Assembly (NCBI GenBank): GCA_028290945.1 | Contig: JAQGIV010000016.1 | Coordinates: 1 to 37,260 of the forward strand | DNA: 37,260 nucleotides | Reading direction: 5' to 3' | From: Phenylobacterium sp. | Lineage (GTDB): Bacteria > Pseudomonadota > Alphaproteobacteria > Caulobacterales > Caulobacteraceae | Part shown: positions 1 through 8,308 of the stretch, one piece after another | Numbering within the stretch: position 1 is the first letter of the stretch | Layout of the letters: the number at the start of each line of letters is the position of its first letter | The notes under the pieces: model-generated | What the model saw: only the letters and a program-made list of their open reading frames with translations | What the model was told of the DNA's origin: nothing | Databases searched by the model: none | Position numbers and translations under genes: made by a program

Positions 1-495
1 GCCCAGGCGCCGCCCGCCCCGCCGGCGGCCCAGGCGGCCGCGCGCGCCACGCCGCAGACCGTCGCCAACCTGACCGCCCAGATCGTCAAGAAGCTGGAGG
101 CCAAGACCACCCGCTTCGACGTGCAGCTCGACCCCGACGGCCTCGGCAAGGTGGACGTGCGCGTGGAGATCGGCGCCGGGGGCCGGATCACCGCGGCGCT
201 GTCCTGCCACAACCCGCAGGCGCAGGCCGAACTGAAAGCCCGCTCGGGCGAACTGCAGCAGGCGCTGGAGCAGGCCGGCTTCGACCTCTCCGGCGGCGGG
301 TTGTCCTTCGAGATGGCCGGCGGCCAGGGCGGCAACACCGGCCCGGGCCAGGGCCAGAACGACACCGGCCAGGCTTTCCGCGGCCGGGCCTTCCAGACGG
401 CGCTCGACACCGCCGGCGACGCCGCCCAGTCGGCCGCCGACGGCGCGCTGCGCCTCAACTCGAGCCGGTTCGCCGGCGTCGACATCCGGATCTGA
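1..495 (+). CDS. fliK: Flagellar hook-length control protein FliK, C-terminal part (5' end outside window)
   Basis: The reading frame is open from base 1 and ends at the TGA of 493-495, so about 164 C-terminal residues are visible. The segment LDPDGLGKVDVRVEI followed by a helix rich in Ala, Glu and Gln is the FliK C-terminal domain (Flg_hook), which contacts the export gate and switches substrate specificity when the hook reaches its length. After it comes a Gly/Gln-rich low-complexity tail. The apparent GTG start at 121 is internal: the same frame continues upstream with an Ala/Pro-rich linker and a conserved helix. flgD follows 11 nt downstream and flgE after it, which is the usual hook operon order. 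Assignment is by motif and context. Confidence 0.88.
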   Translation, partial: AQAPPAPPAAQAAARATPQTVANLTAQIVKKLEAKTTRFDVQLDPDGLGKVDVRVEIGAGGRITAALSCHNPQAQAELKARSGELQQALEQAGFDLSGGGLSFEMAGGQGGNTGPGQGQNDTGQAFRGRAFQTALDTAGDAAQSAADGALRLNSSRFAGVDIRI

Positions 496-506
496 AGGAG
501 CGCGCC

Positions 507-1211
507 ATGACCACGCCCGTCAATGCCGCCACGCCAACCCCGGTCGCCGCCAAGACGGCCACCGATCCGCTGACGCAGCTGACCAGCAACTTCCAGAGCT
601 TCCTCAGCCTGCTGACCACCCAGCTGAAGAACCAGGACCCGCTGTCGCCGATGGATTCGACGCAGTTCACCCAGCAGCTGACCCAGATGAGCGGCGTGCA
701 GGCGCAGATCAACGGCAACGCCCTCCTGCAGAAGGTGGCCGACAACACCGGCACCGGCATCGCCACCGCGGTCGGGCTGATCGGCAAGGACGTGAAAGCG
801 GTCAGCGACACCGCCGACCTGAAGGCCGGCAAGGCGCAGTGGACCTACAACCTGCCGTCCGACGCCGCCAACGTGCAGGTCGAGGTGCTGGATTCCACCG
901 GCCGGCCGCTGCACGCCGAAAGCCAGCCGGCGGCCAATCTGAAGGCCGGCGACCACGTCTTCACCTGGAACGGCAAGGACATGACCGGCTCCAACGCGCC
1001 GGACGCGACCTACACCCTGCGGGTCACGGCGACCGACGCCTCGGGCGCCAAACTCGCCACCACCAACTACGTCCAGGGCCGCGTCACCGCCGTCGAGCAG
1101 GCGAACGGCGACACCCTGATCACGGTCAACGGCAGCAAGGTCAGCTGGAGCAAGGTGAAGACCATCACCGATCCGGCCGCCACCACCACCACCGCGTCGG
1201 GCGGCTCATGA
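507..1211 (+). CDS. flgD: Flagellar hook assembly protein FlgD (hook cap)
   Basis: 234 residues. FlgD forms the temporary cap on the growing hook and helps FlgE subunits polymerise outside the cell; it is exported by the flagellar type III system and has no cleaved signal peptide. The N-terminal block (QNFLSLLTTQL-type helix, then NQDPLSPMDSTQFTQQLTQMS, residues about 30-65) is the FlgD signature. Residues about 110-200 form the FlgD Ig-like/Tudor part, with FTWNGKDMTGSNAPD typical of the FlgD Ig domain. The ATG at 507 has AAGGAG 7 nt upstream. It sits between fliK and flgE. Confidence 0.95.
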   Translation: MTTPVNAATPTPVAAKTATDPLTQLTSNFQSFLSLLTTQLKNQDPLSPMDSTQFTQQLTQMSGVQAQINGNALLQKVADNTGTGIATAVGLIGKDVKAVSDTADLKAGKAQWTYNLPSDAANVQVEVLDSTGRPLHAESQPAANLKAGDHVFTWNGKDMTGSNAPDATYTLRVTATDASGAKLATTNYVQGRVTAVEQANGDTLITVNGSKVSWSKVKTITDPAATTTTASGGS

Positions 1212-1323
1212 GCCGACGGCGCACATCCCTGAAACCCGGACGGCAAAACGCCGCCCAGCCTGCCGGCCCAAGGCCGCCAGGATCCGCAGCACGCGGGCCC
1301 TCTAGAAAAGATCGGAAGGACCC

Positions 1324-2688
1324 ATGAGCATCAATTCGGCAATGCTCGCCGGCGTGTCAGGCCTGGTGGCCAACTCCTCGGCGCTCGCAGCGATCTCGGA
1401 CAACATCTCCAACGTCAACACCGTCGCCTACAAGCGCAACCAGGTGAATTTCGCCAACGTGGTGACCGCCCAGGCGGTCTCCGGGCGCTATTCGGCCGGC
1501 GGCGTGCAGGGCGTGACCCACGCCTACGTCAGCCAGCAGGGCCTCATCCAGAGCTCCAACCGCACGACGGACATGGCGATCTCCGGCGACGGCTTCTTCG
1601 TGGTCACCGACAAGGCCCAGAACCTGACGCCGGCGGACGCGCGCAAGTTCACCCGCTCCGGCTCGTTCAACGTCGACGCCTCGGGCTATCTGGTGAACGA
1701 CTCGAATCTCTACCTGCAGGGCTGGCCGGTGCTGGCCAACGGCTCGTTCGCGCTCGATCCATCGGACGTCAACAAGCTGTCGGCGATCAATGTGAAGAAC
1801 CTCGGCTCGGCGGTGAAGCCCACCGGCGCGGTCGGCGTCAGCGCGGTGCTCGACACCAGCACGGTGATCTCGGCGGCGCAGACCGGGGCCACCTACAACA
1901 CCGGCGCGACCTCCATGGCCAACTACGCCGCGGGCGTGGCCGGCGGCACCCAGCCGGACTTCACCGTCGACCTGAACGTCATCGACAGCCAGGGCGCCAG
2001 CCACAAGCTGGAGATGGCCTTCCTGAAGTCCACAACGCCCAACCAGTGGGACACGGAAATCTACGCCGTCCCCGCCACCGACGTGAACACGGCCGGCCCC
2101 TCGGGCCAGGTCGCCAGCGGCAAGGTCGCCTTCCTGCCCGACGGCTCCCTGGACGTGGCCACCACCACCCTGCCGCTCAACCTGGCGATCAACGCCTCGG
2201 CCGGCGCGCAACCGGCCTGGGCCACCTCGCTCGGCGTCGCGGCCCAGACCATCGGCATCGACCTCAGCAAGCTGACCCAGCAGGCGCAGGCCTCGACGGT
2301 GAACAACATCACCAACGACGGGGCCGGCCCCGGCAACATCGTCGGCGTCCAGGTGGACGTGCACGGGGTGGTGTCGGCGATCTACGACAACAGCCAGGTC
2401 CGCAAGATCGCCAAGGTCGCGGTGGCCACCTTCCCCAACTCCGACGCCCTGAAGCCGGTGAGCGGCAACGCCTACCAGGTGACCATCCCGGCCGGGGCGA
2501 TGGTGCTGAAGGATCCCGGGGCCGGCGGGGCGGGCCAGATCTCGCCCTCCAGCCTGGAAGCCTCGACGGTGGACCTGTCGGCCGAGTTCACCGGCCTGAT
2601 CTCGACGCAGAAGGCTTATTCAGCTTCGTCGAAAATCATCACGACCGCCGATCAGATGCTGACTGAATTGATCAATATTATTCGGTGA
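1324..2688 (+). CDS. flgE: Flagellar hook protein FlgE
   Basis: 454 residues. This is the structural subunit of the flagellar hook. The N-terminus (MLAGVSGLVANSSALAAISDN, then NISNVNTVAYKR) is the conserved D0 coiled-coil segment of rod and hook proteins. The motif SGDGFFVV near residue 85-95 and the C-terminal D0 helix ending QKAYSASSKIITTADQMLTE complete the FlgE pattern. The middle (about 150-370) is the variable outer domain, with FlgE D2-type sequence. The ATG at 1324 has GGAAGGA 5-11 nt upstream. A gap of 112 nt separates it from flgD; I see no convincing sigma-54 promoter in that gap. Confidence 0.95.
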   Translation: MSINSAMLAGVSGLVANSSALAAISDNISNVNTVAYKRNQVNFANVVTAQAVSGRYSAGGVQGVTHAYVSQQGLIQSSNRTTDMAISGDGFFVVTDKAQNLTPADARKFTRSGSFNVDASGYLVNDSNLYLQGWPVLANGSFALDPSDVNKLSAINVKNLGSAVKPTGAVGVSAVLDTSTVISAAQTGATYNTGATSMANYAAGVAGGTQPDFTVDLNVIDSQGASHKLEMAFLKSTTPNQWDTEIYAVPATDVNTAGPSGQVASGKVAFLPDGSLDVATTTLPLNLAINASAGAQPAWATSLGVAAQTIGIDLSKLTQQAQASTVNNITNDGAGPGNIVGVQVDVHGVVSAIYDNSQVRKIAKVAVATFPNSDALKPVSGNAYQVTIPAGAMVLKDPGAGGAGQISPSSLEASTVDLSAEFTGLISTQKAYSASSKIITTADQMLTELINIIR

Positions 2689-2697
2689 TGCCGCGAG

Positions 2698-2789
2698 TTA
2701 ATTCTCATTAACAACCGACATGCAGCGAACATGTACCGAAACGTTACACGAGGGGGAGATGGTTAGGCGTTTCTTTACTATAGCGATTC
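2698..2789 (+). promoter_or_regulatory. sciP upstream region with two CtrA-like boxes and a GANTC site
   Basis: The 126-nt gap between flgE and sciP is more AT-rich than its surroundings. At 2698-2711 there is TTAA-N6-TTAA followed by C, one base shorter than the CtrA consensus TTAA-N7-TTAA. At 2763-2778 there is TTAG-N7-TTTAC, with correct spacing and one mismatch in each half. GATTC, a CcrM (GANTC) methylation site, lies at 2785-2789. In Caulobacter sciP is itself activated by CtrA, so boxes here make sense. Neither box is a perfect match and no start site can be fixed by eye. Confidence 0.4.
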
Positions 2790-2814
2790 AGCCGCCGTTA
2801 GGGGGCGAGGCGTT

Positions 2815-3144
2815 ATGGTGCCCATCAACAGTGATGGTGGGAAGAGCTTAAAAGCCATGTTGCAACAACAACAGGTGCGCACCAACAGCCGCGGCGAGGC
2901 CTATGTCATCGGCCCGACGGGCGCGCCTCTGACGATCAAGGACTTGCCGCCGCCCAACACGGGCCGCTGGGTGATCCGCCGCAAGGCGGAGGTGGTCGCG
3001 GCCGTCCGCGGGGGCTTGCTCTCGCTGGAGGACGCGCTCGAGCGCTATACGCTGACCTCCGAGGAATTCCTGGCCTGGCAGCGGTCGATCGACCGTCACG
3101 GCATGGCGGGACTGCGCACCACGCGACTGCAACAGTATCGCTGA
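2815..3144 (+). CDS. sciP: CtrA inhibitor SciP (DUF1153 family)
   Basis: 109 residues. SciP is a small helix-turn-helix-like protein of Caulobacterales and relatives that binds CtrA and blocks CtrA-dependent transcription in G1 swarmer cells. The family core is visible as IGPTGAPLTIKDLPPPNTGRW, RRKAEVVAAVRGGLLSLEDA, YTLTSEEFLAWQ and the end GLRTTRLQQYR. The family member in C. crescentus is about 20 residues shorter. The ATG at 2815 follows a GGGGGCGAGG tract, while an internal ATG at 2857 would give the shorter form; the first 14 codons use more A/T third bases than the rest. Location just after flgE matches the Caulobacter order. Confidence 0.9.
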   Translation: MVPINSDGGKSLKAMLQQQQVRTNSRGEAYVIGPTGAPLTIKDLPPPNTGRWVIRRKAEVVAAVRGGLLSLEDALERYTLTSEEFLAWQRSIDRHGMAGLRTTRLQQYR

Positions 3145-3179
3145 ACCGTTTCCACTCCCCCCGGATTTTGGTTCGCGAG

Positions 3180-3213
3180 GCGGCCGCGCTCAAGTAAGGG
3201 CGCGGCCGCTTTT
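3180..3213 (+). terminator. Rho-independent terminator after sciP
   Basis: Perfect 9-bp GC stem, GCGGCCGCG (3180-3188) with CGCGGCCGC (3201-3209), a 12-nt loop and TTTT. It reads in the plus direction and overlaps the 3' end of the minus-strand gene that ends at 3190. Confidence 0.8.
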
Positions 3214-3609
3214 CATTTGGGCGGCCAGCGTCTTCGGCGCGAGCTTGCCGTAGCTGGCGGCCATCAGGCCGGCGACGTCGGCCCAGTCGGTGTCGGCGCC
3301 GAGCGCCAGGCCCACGATGTCGGGCCACCACCGCGGCCGGAAGAACGGCGGCTCCGCATAGTGGCGGGGATCGAGCTCGGCGACGGATGAGCGGAAGGTC
3401 ACCACGCAGAGCGGGCCCGGCGAGCCCGCCGCCTGGGCGTAGGCCGGCGGCCAGCCCCCCGAGATCATCAGCACATGGGCGAAGGTGGCGCTGCGCACCC
3501 GCCAGCGGACGCCCACCCAGGCCGGCTGTTCGTGGGCTTCCGGCAGCGCCAGGCAGATCGCCCGCAGGCGGGCGAGGATCTGCGGCGGAACGGGGGGCTT
3601 GCCAGGCAT
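3190..3609 (-). CDS. MmcQ/YjbR family (DNA-binding-like fold) protein
   Basis: 139 residues from the ATG at 3609. The pattern of an N-terminal helix (ILARLRAICLALPEAHE), then a strand region with WRVRSATFAHV, CVVTFRSSVAE and the C-terminal WADVAGLMAASYGKLAPKTL fits the MmcQ/YjbR (CyaY-like fold, formerly DUF419) family. Function in this family is not settled; some members resemble DNA-binding folds. An upstream in-frame extension to 3861 exists but covers a separate small gene and has a non-coding look, so the ATG at 3609 is preferred. It is convergent with sciP. Confidence 0.75.
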   Translation of the reverse strand: MPGKPPVPPQILARLRAICLALPEAHEQPAWVGVRWRVRSATFAHVLMISGGWPPAYAQAAGSPGPLCVVTFRSSVAELDPRHYAEPPFFRPRWWPDIVGLALGADTDWADVAGLMAASYGKLAPKTLAAQMKSGRALT

Positions 3610-3638
3610 CGCGCCGCCGGCCGGCCGGGTCTCCGGAC

Positions 3639-3719
3639 CTAGAGGTGGTGGGTGCAGAAGGCGAGCAGCAGGATGATCGGGATCGGCACCCCGATGGCCC
3701 AGAGCAGGATCGACCGCAT
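3639..3719 (-). CDS. 26-residue single-pass membrane peptide
   Basis: An ATG at 3719 opens a 26-codon frame ending at TAG (3641-3639). It begins MRSILLWAIGVPIPIILLLA and ends with CTHHL. Almost the whole chain is one hydrophobic helix with a central GVPIPII motif. Peptides of this MRxxLLWxxGIPIPIIxLI type occur as conserved short ORFs in many Proteobacteria, from my recollection of the pattern; their function is unknown to me. The ATG is preceded on the minus strand by GGAGGTCAA, a good ribosome binding site (GGAGG about 4-8 nt upstream). It lies 29 nt upstream of the MmcQ/YjbR gene on the same strand. Confidence 0.7.
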   Translation of the reverse strand: MRSILLWAIGVPIPIILLLAFCTHHL

Positions 3720-3917
3720 TTGACCTCCATGGCTTGCGAACAGCGCTCCGAACGCAGCGGAGCCGTGGGCTGTTCCCCAGTTTGGGCGCCGCGGCGGCCA
3801 GCGCCGGCGGCGCTTCCCCAGAACGGGGGCCGGGCGCGGTTGGCCTGGTGAGGGCGCGCAACTACCTGGGCCGTGACGAATTTAAACAGGCGTCGTCCGC
3901 CAGCCGGACCCGCAACC

Positions 3918-4337
3918 ATGATCGCCGCCGCCCTCGCCGCCGCCTCCATCCTCGGGACGCACCCGCTCTCGATAGACGACCCGGCGCGCCAGGCGCTGGT
4001 GGTGCAGAGCCTCGGCCGCGCGGTGCTGCGGCTGGACGCGGCCGGCCTCGTCCAGGCCCGCGCCTGCGACGGGCGGATGCGCCACGTGGGCCTGCTGCTG
4101 GGCCAGCCGGTGACCATCCACATCGAGAGCGACGGCGCGCTCACCGGCCTCAGCTGGAACGCCGACGTCACGCCCGAGCAGCGGGTCGTGTTCCGCGAGA
4201 TGGTCCGCGCCTGGGGCCTGTCCGACCGCCGCAGCCTGGCCGAGCTCTGCCTGCCCACGACCCTGTCCGGCGCGGGCGCCATCCAGACCATCATGGACGG
4301 CGCGAACGACGCGGCCCTCGCCGATGGGCCGTTCTGA
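3918..4337 (+). CDS. Hypothetical exported protein
   Basis: 139 residues from the ATG at 3918; a GTG at 3873 would add 15 residues. The extra codons have A/T-rich third positions unlike the rest, so the ATG is preferred, although no clear ribosome binding site precedes either. The N-terminus MIAAALAAASILG is hydrophobic and could be a short signal or membrane segment. The remainder contains two Cys (ARACDGRM and AELCLP) and no domain I recognise. It is convergent with the TonB receptor gene, with 12 nt between the stop codons. Confidence 0.55.
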   Translation: MIAAALAAASILGTHPLSIDDPARQALVVQSLGRAVLRLDAAGLVQARACDGRMRHVGLLLGQPVTIHIESDGALTGLSWNADVTPEQRVVFREMVRAWGLSDRRSLAELCLPTTLSGAGAIQTIMDGANDAALADGPF

Positions 4338-4349
4338 CCTGAGCCCAGG

Positions 4350-6941
4350 CTAGAGGCGGAGCTTCACGCCGCCCTCGACGGTGATGTCGTAGAACTCCCG
4401 CTGGATCGGCCGGTTGGGCGAGCCCTCGTAGAAGCGCAGCGGCGTGTCGAGCAGGTTCTTGGCGTTGAAATACACCGCCAGCCGCGGATTGACCTGGTAC
4501 TGCGAGGTGAAGTCCAGGGTGGCGCGCGCATCCTGGAACACGTCGGTGGCGCGGCTGCCGCCGATGCCGAACAGGGTCTTGCCGACGTACTGGTAGGATA
4601 GCCGCAGCTGCAGGTCGTGGGCCTCGTAGAACACCGCCCCGTTGGCCGTCCAGTTGGAGGTGCCGGGCATGGTCACCGTCTCGCCGGGCCGCAGCTCCAC
4701 CGCGGAGACCACATAGGTGGCGTTGAGATCGAGGCCGAGCCCGTCGATGAGCGCCGGCAGGCCGTCGAACTTCTGAACATAGGCCGCCTCGACGCCGCGG
4801 GCGTGGGCCTGGGCGACGTTGGAGAAGGTGGTCTGGGTGACGATGCCGGTGAGCCCCGGATAGGGGCCGCGGACCACGCGGGCGACGATGAAGTTGTCGA
4901 ACTCCTTGTCGAACAGGCCGAGCGAGGCGATGCCGGCGTGCGGCAGGTAATACTCCGCCGAGAGGTCGTAGTTGTAGCCGTAGGTAGGCTTCAGGTCGGG
5001 ATTGCCGGTGCTGACCACGCCGGCGCCCACGTCGACCCGCGCCGACTGGGTGGTCTGCAGGAAGCCCGGCCGGGCGATGGCGGTGGAGAAGGTCGCCCGC
5101 GCCACGAAACGGTCCATCGGCGCCCAGCGCAGTTGGGCGCTGGGGAAGAGGTTGGAATAGCTCTTCGAGCGGCTGTTCGGGACATAGCTGATCACCCCGG
5201 CCGCGTCCTTCACCTGGGAGAGGCCGCGGTAGGTGGCGCGGGTGTCCTCCAGGCGCGCGCCGGCCAGCAGGCTCCAGGGACCCCAGCCGCCCTGGTACTG
5301 GGCGTAGGCGGCGTAGACGTCCTCGTTGTCGTCCAGGAAGGCGCCGGCGTCGCGCGCCTGGTCGGTGGCCAGCTTCTCGGTGAACAGGGCGGGGTTGGCG
5401 GCCAGGAAGTTGCGCAAGTCGGCGCCGCTGGCGCGGACGCCGACGGCATATTTGTCGTCGTAGTAGGTGAACGGCCCGCCGCCGGGAAAGTCGCTGAGCA
5501 GCTTGGTGGGGCCGGTGTAGGCGTAGGTGAAGTTGTGCGGCTGGACGAGCTTGCTGCGCAGCCGCGCCTTGGCGCCGAGCTTCAGGCTGTCCTGGTCGGA
5601 GAACCAGCGGCCCGGAACCGTCAGGTTGGCCGCGTAGGAGAACTCCTCGTCCTTGTCGTTCTCGTTGGCGTTGGAGATGCTGGAGAGCGTGTAAAGGTGC
5701 GGATCCAGCACATTGACCGGGGTGCGCACCGCCACGGTCGGGAAGTTGGGATCGCTGGTGTTGTCGTAGGCGACGGTCAGGTTGCCCGGGCCGTTGAAGG
5801 TCGAGTTGACGTCGCGCATGCGGTGGTAGGTGGCCCGCGAATAGGCCGCCTGATAGTCGAGCACGGCGACGCCGAACTCGTCGCGGCCGCCGATCGCGAA
5901 CACCGAGTTGCGGTGGGTCTCCTCCTCGTCGCGCAGGCTCGCCTGGACCGAGGCGCCGGTGGCGATGAAGCCGTTGGGGTTGGCCGGGTCGACCACCGCC
6001 GCGTCGCCCAGCTTGCCGTAGACCAGGCGCTGGCGGTGCACCGCCTCGGTGTAGCCGGCGATGCTGGCGCGGGCGTAGTAGCTGTGGGCGTCGCTGGCCT
6101 TGAAGTCGAGCTCGGCGGAATAGCCGAAGCGGCGGCGATTGTACTGGTAGCGGCGCAGCTCCAGGGCGTCGAACACCTTGTCCGGCACGTCCGGCTGGCC
6201 GTCGATGAAGGCCGATTCGAGATCGTCGATGCCGCGGCGGTCGTTGTTCTGGAACTGGGTGACGACGAAGGACAGCGGGCGGGATTCGGTGACGCCCGGC
6301 AGGTTCGAGCCGAGCCCGACCCGGCCGCCGATCACCACCTCGTCGCGGAACGAGGAGGTCTTGCGCAGCGGCTCGTAGCCGGCGCCCAGGGTGATGTCGG
6401 CGAACAGCCGATCGGCGCCCACCGCGGTGCGCGGGGTCAGCTCGACGGAGCCGCCCAGGCCCTCGGCCTCATGCTCCGGCAGGCCGCTCTTGGAGACCTC
6501 CATGCGGTCCACGGCGCCGATCGGCACGGTGTCGAACTCCACCGCCCGGCCGGTGAAGTTGAAATAGGTGAGCGTCGGCAGGGTGTTCAGCAGCACCACC
6601 CCGCCGAACGTCGCCCCGTCGAGGTTGCCGTCGAGGCCGCGGATATTGACGTAGCGCCCCTCGCCCGTGTCGATCGACAGCGACACGCCGGGGATGCGGC
6701 TCAGCGCCTCGGCGGCGTTGACGTCGGGATATTTGGCGATGGTCTCGGCCGACTGGACGTTGACGATGTTGGGGGCCGCGGCCTGCACGGCGCGGGCCGT
6801 GCTCTCCTGGCGTGGCGCGACCACCACCAGGTCCTGCACGGTGTTTCCGGTCGGCGCGGCGTCGGCGGCGAAGGCCGCCGGGGCCAGGGCCAGGAAACTG
6901 GCGGACGACAACAGCGCTATGGCCTGGCGAGAACAGATCAT
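4350..6941 (-). CDS. TonB-dependent outer-membrane receptor
   Basis: 863 residues. It has a signal peptide (residues 1-25, cleavage after AFA), then VQDLVVVAPRQ at the TonB-box position, a plug domain (about 50-175; PDVNAAEALSRIPGVSLSID, YVNIRGLDGNLD, VEVSKSGLPEHEAEGLGGSV-like region) and a long beta-barrel to the end. The family is the Caulobacter/Xanthomonas type of TonB receptor, whose members often import saccharides or siderophores; the substrate is not given by the sequence. The chain ends GGVKLRL, so the last residue is Leu and not the usual Phe or Trp. AGGGG lies about 7 nt before the ATG. No permease or glycan enzyme is adjacent. Confidence 0.93.
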   Translation of the reverse strand: MICSRQAIALLSSASFLALAPAAFAADAAPTGNTVQDLVVVAPRQESTARAVQAAAPNIVNVQSAETIAKYPDVNAAEALSRIPGVSLSIDTGEGRYVNIRGLDGNLDGATFGGVVLLNTLPTLTYFNFTGRAVEFDTVPIGAVDRMEVSKSGLPEHEAEGLGGSVELTPRTAVGADRLFADITLGAGYEPLRKTSSFRDEVVIGGRVGLGSNLPGVTESRPLSFVVTQFQNNDRRGIDDLESAFIDGQPDVPDKVFDALELRRYQYNRRRFGYSAELDFKASDAHSYYARASIAGYTEAVHRQRLVYGKLGDAAVVDPANPNGFIATGASVQASLRDEEETHRNSVFAIGGRDEFGVAVLDYQAAYSRATYHRMRDVNSTFNGPGNLTVAYDNTSDPNFPTVAVRTPVNVLDPHLYTLSSISNANENDKDEEFSYAANLTVPGRWFSDQDSLKLGAKARLRSKLVQPHNFTYAYTGPTKLLSDFPGGGPFTYYDDKYAVGVRASGADLRNFLAANPALFTEKLATDQARDAGAFLDDNEDVYAAYAQYQGGWGPWSLLAGARLEDTRATYRGLSQVKDAAGVISYVPNSRSKSYSNLFPSAQLRWAPMDRFVARATFSTAIARPGFLQTTQSARVDVGAGVVSTGNPDLKPTYGYNYDLSAEYYLPHAGIASLGLFDKEFDNFIVARVVRGPYPGLTGIVTQTTFSNVAQAHARGVEAAYVQKFDGLPALIDGLGLDLNATYVVSAVELRPGETVTMPGTSNWTANGAVFYEAHDLQLRLSYQYVGKTLFGIGGSRATDVFQDARATLDFTSQYQVNPRLAVYFNAKNLLDTPLRFYEGSPNRPIQREFYDITVEGGVKLRL

Positions 6942-7028
6942 GGAAACCCCTCACAACCGACCGATCGGGCGGGGACCGAGCGTCGCCCGCCCACGGCGAC
7001 GGGTCTGATCAAGCATTCGGAGGTGACA

Positions 7029-7050
7029 GTTCAGCGCCAGTGGCGCGAAC
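7029..7050. promoter_or_regulatory. Imperfect inverted repeat upstream of the TonB receptor gene
   Basis: GTTC-A-GCGCCA-GT-GGCGC-GAAC is a nearly symmetric 22-bp element about 90 nt before the receptor start codon, flanked by GACA and TGTC. It could be a repressor site of the kind that controls TonB receptor genes in Caulobacterales, but the match to any named operator is not established. The 142-nt gap shows nothing else clear. Confidence 0.3.
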
Positions 7051-7083
7051 ACGGCATGTCAGATGGCCCAGATCGTGCGGGCT

Positions 7084-7479
7084 TCAGGAGCCGCCCGGAT
7101 GGAACGGCCGGCCCATGGGGCGCTCGGAGGTCTTGCGGACCGTCACCACGATCCGCTCGCGCTCGCCCGCGGCGCGCTCCACCAGCAGGCGGGCCACCTG
7201 GGCGTCGTCGTGGAAGGCGTAGCCCTTGATGGCGTCGAGGATGGCCTTGGCCAGGTTGTCGAGATCGAGCCACGGCGGATCGCCGACATATTCCATGCGG
7301 ATCTCGACGGCGAACTCGCCCCAGGAAGGGCGCGACCCGCGCCAGACCTTGCGGAAGAACTCGTAGATCAAGGGCTTGTAGTACTTGGCCTGGGTGGTCA
7401 GCCCGTCGATCTCGACGACCATGGCGCCCTCGCCCTCGCGGGCGCGGACCTTGCCATGCTGGGTCCAGGCTTCGGACAT
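7084..7479 (-). CDS. RusA-like crossover-junction endonuclease family protein
   Basis: 131 residues. The region LDLDNLAKAILDAIKGYAFH followed by DDAQV (residues 71-95) carries the RusA signature of acidic residues: D72, D74, N75, K78, D82 and the D91-D92 pair. RusA proteins resolve Holliday junctions and are common in prophages, but a chromosomal RusA-like copy is also found in many alphaproteobacteria. Nothing else phage-like lies nearby. It is the last gene of the minus-strand run that begins with tpsB, 37 nt after the DUF6065 gene. Catalytic activity is inferred from the motif. Confidence 0.78.
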   Translation of the reverse strand: MSEAWTQHGKVRAREGEGAMVVEIDGLTTQAKYYKPLIYEFFRKVWRGSRPSWGEFAVEIRMEYVGDPPWLDLDNLAKAILDAIKGYAFHDDAQVARLLVERAAGERERIVVTVRKTSERPMGRPFHPGGS

Positions 7480-7516
7480 GCGGGGGTTCTAGAGCCTCGG
7501 CCGCCGGAAGCATCGC

Positions 7517-8290
7517 CTATTTTTCGGGGGCGCCGTCGGGGGGCGGCGCATCCTGCAGCGGCGCGAAGGGCCGGGCGTGGGACTTGGTGCGGTGGTCGTC
7601 GATGTGTCGGCAGCCGGCGGCGTCGACGCCGCGGTAGTAGTGCTTCTGCCAGCGGTCGGCCGGCCTGGCCGGCGGGTTCTGCGTCATCTCCCGATGGAAG
7701 GCGTCGCGCGAGCGGCTCCAGTCGTGGAAGGCGGCGGCGAGCTCCGGCGCGGAATCCAGCGGCGCGAACCGGGGCTCGAAGCTGTCGAGGGCGGCGCGCT
7801 GCACCGGGAACAGGAAGGCGAAGGGCTCGTCGGCCTCGAAGCGGATCCTGTGGTTCGGGCGGGTGAAGCGCCAGTTCATGGTGAAGGTGAACGGCGACCA
7901 GTCGGTCTCCACGAGGCCCGACAGCGGCGCGATGCCGTCCTTGGCCTGGTTGGGCGGGCCGCCGACCCACAGGTTCCAGCCCGGCGGCGTGCGGAACAGG
8001 CCCGCCACGTGGAAGGTGAGCACGCCCTGGCCGAACATCGAGACCGGGGCGCTGGCGGCGTCGGACTCGCCCTCGACCTTGATCTTCACCGCATCGACGC
8101 CGGAGCCGCCGTCCCACCAGGCCTCGACGGCGCAGGGGGTGGCCACCTCCCAGCCATGGCCGTTGGCGATCGACAGCGGCAGGCAGCGGTAGGCGAAGGA
8201 TTCCGGCGTGGCGTCCATCCAGTCGCGCCGGGCCTCGGCGGGGCGGATGCGCGGGCTCCAGCCAGGATGCAGGTAGCAGATCAGGTCCAT
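7517..8290 (-). CDS. DUF6065 family protein
   Basis: 257 residues with no signal peptide or membrane segment. It is rich in Trp, Pro and aromatic residues (ICYLHPGWSPRIRPAEARRDWMD, GWNLWVGGPPNQAKDGI, PFTFTMNWRFTRPNHRIRFEADEPF), a pattern I associate with DUF6065, whose function is unknown. The N-terminal part resembles a jelly-roll or cupin-like all-beta protein. The C-terminal 60 residues (FHREM, DRWQKHYYRGVD, CRHIDDHRTK) are basic and His-rich. It begins 18 nt after the L,D-transpeptidase gene and is probably cotranscribed. Confidence 0.6.
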   Translation of the reverse strand: MDLICYLHPGWSPRIRPAEARRDWMDATPESFAYRCLPLSIANGHGWEVATPCAVEAWWDGGSGVDAVKIKVEGESDAASAPVSMFGQGVLTFHVAGLFRTPPGWNLWVGGPPNQAKDGIAPLSGLVETDWSPFTFTMNWRFTRPNHRIRFEADEPFAFLFPVQRAALDSFEPRFAPLDSAPELAAAFHDWSRSRDAFHREMTQNPPARPADRWQKHYYRGVDAAGCRHIDDHRTKSHARPFAPLQDAPPPDGAPEK

Positions 8291-8308
8291 CGGGCGCAGC
8301 TCCCCAAG

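Noticed and set aside
2936..4294. Long minus-strand frame over sciP, the MmcQ gene and the exported protein
   Set aside because: It runs across three real genes in the wrong frame and has an Arg/Ala/Pro shadow composition.
4617..7229. 870-codon plus-strand frame opposite the TonB receptor gene
   Set aside because: It is the mirror of a GC-rich receptor gene, is rich in Gly/Ala/Arg/Val without motifs, and lacks a ribosome binding site. The minus-strand product has plug, barrel and signal peptide.
7084..7479. RusA-like gene as evidence for a prophage
   Set aside because: No integrase, terminase, capsid or other phage gene is nearby, and codon use equals that of the host genes.
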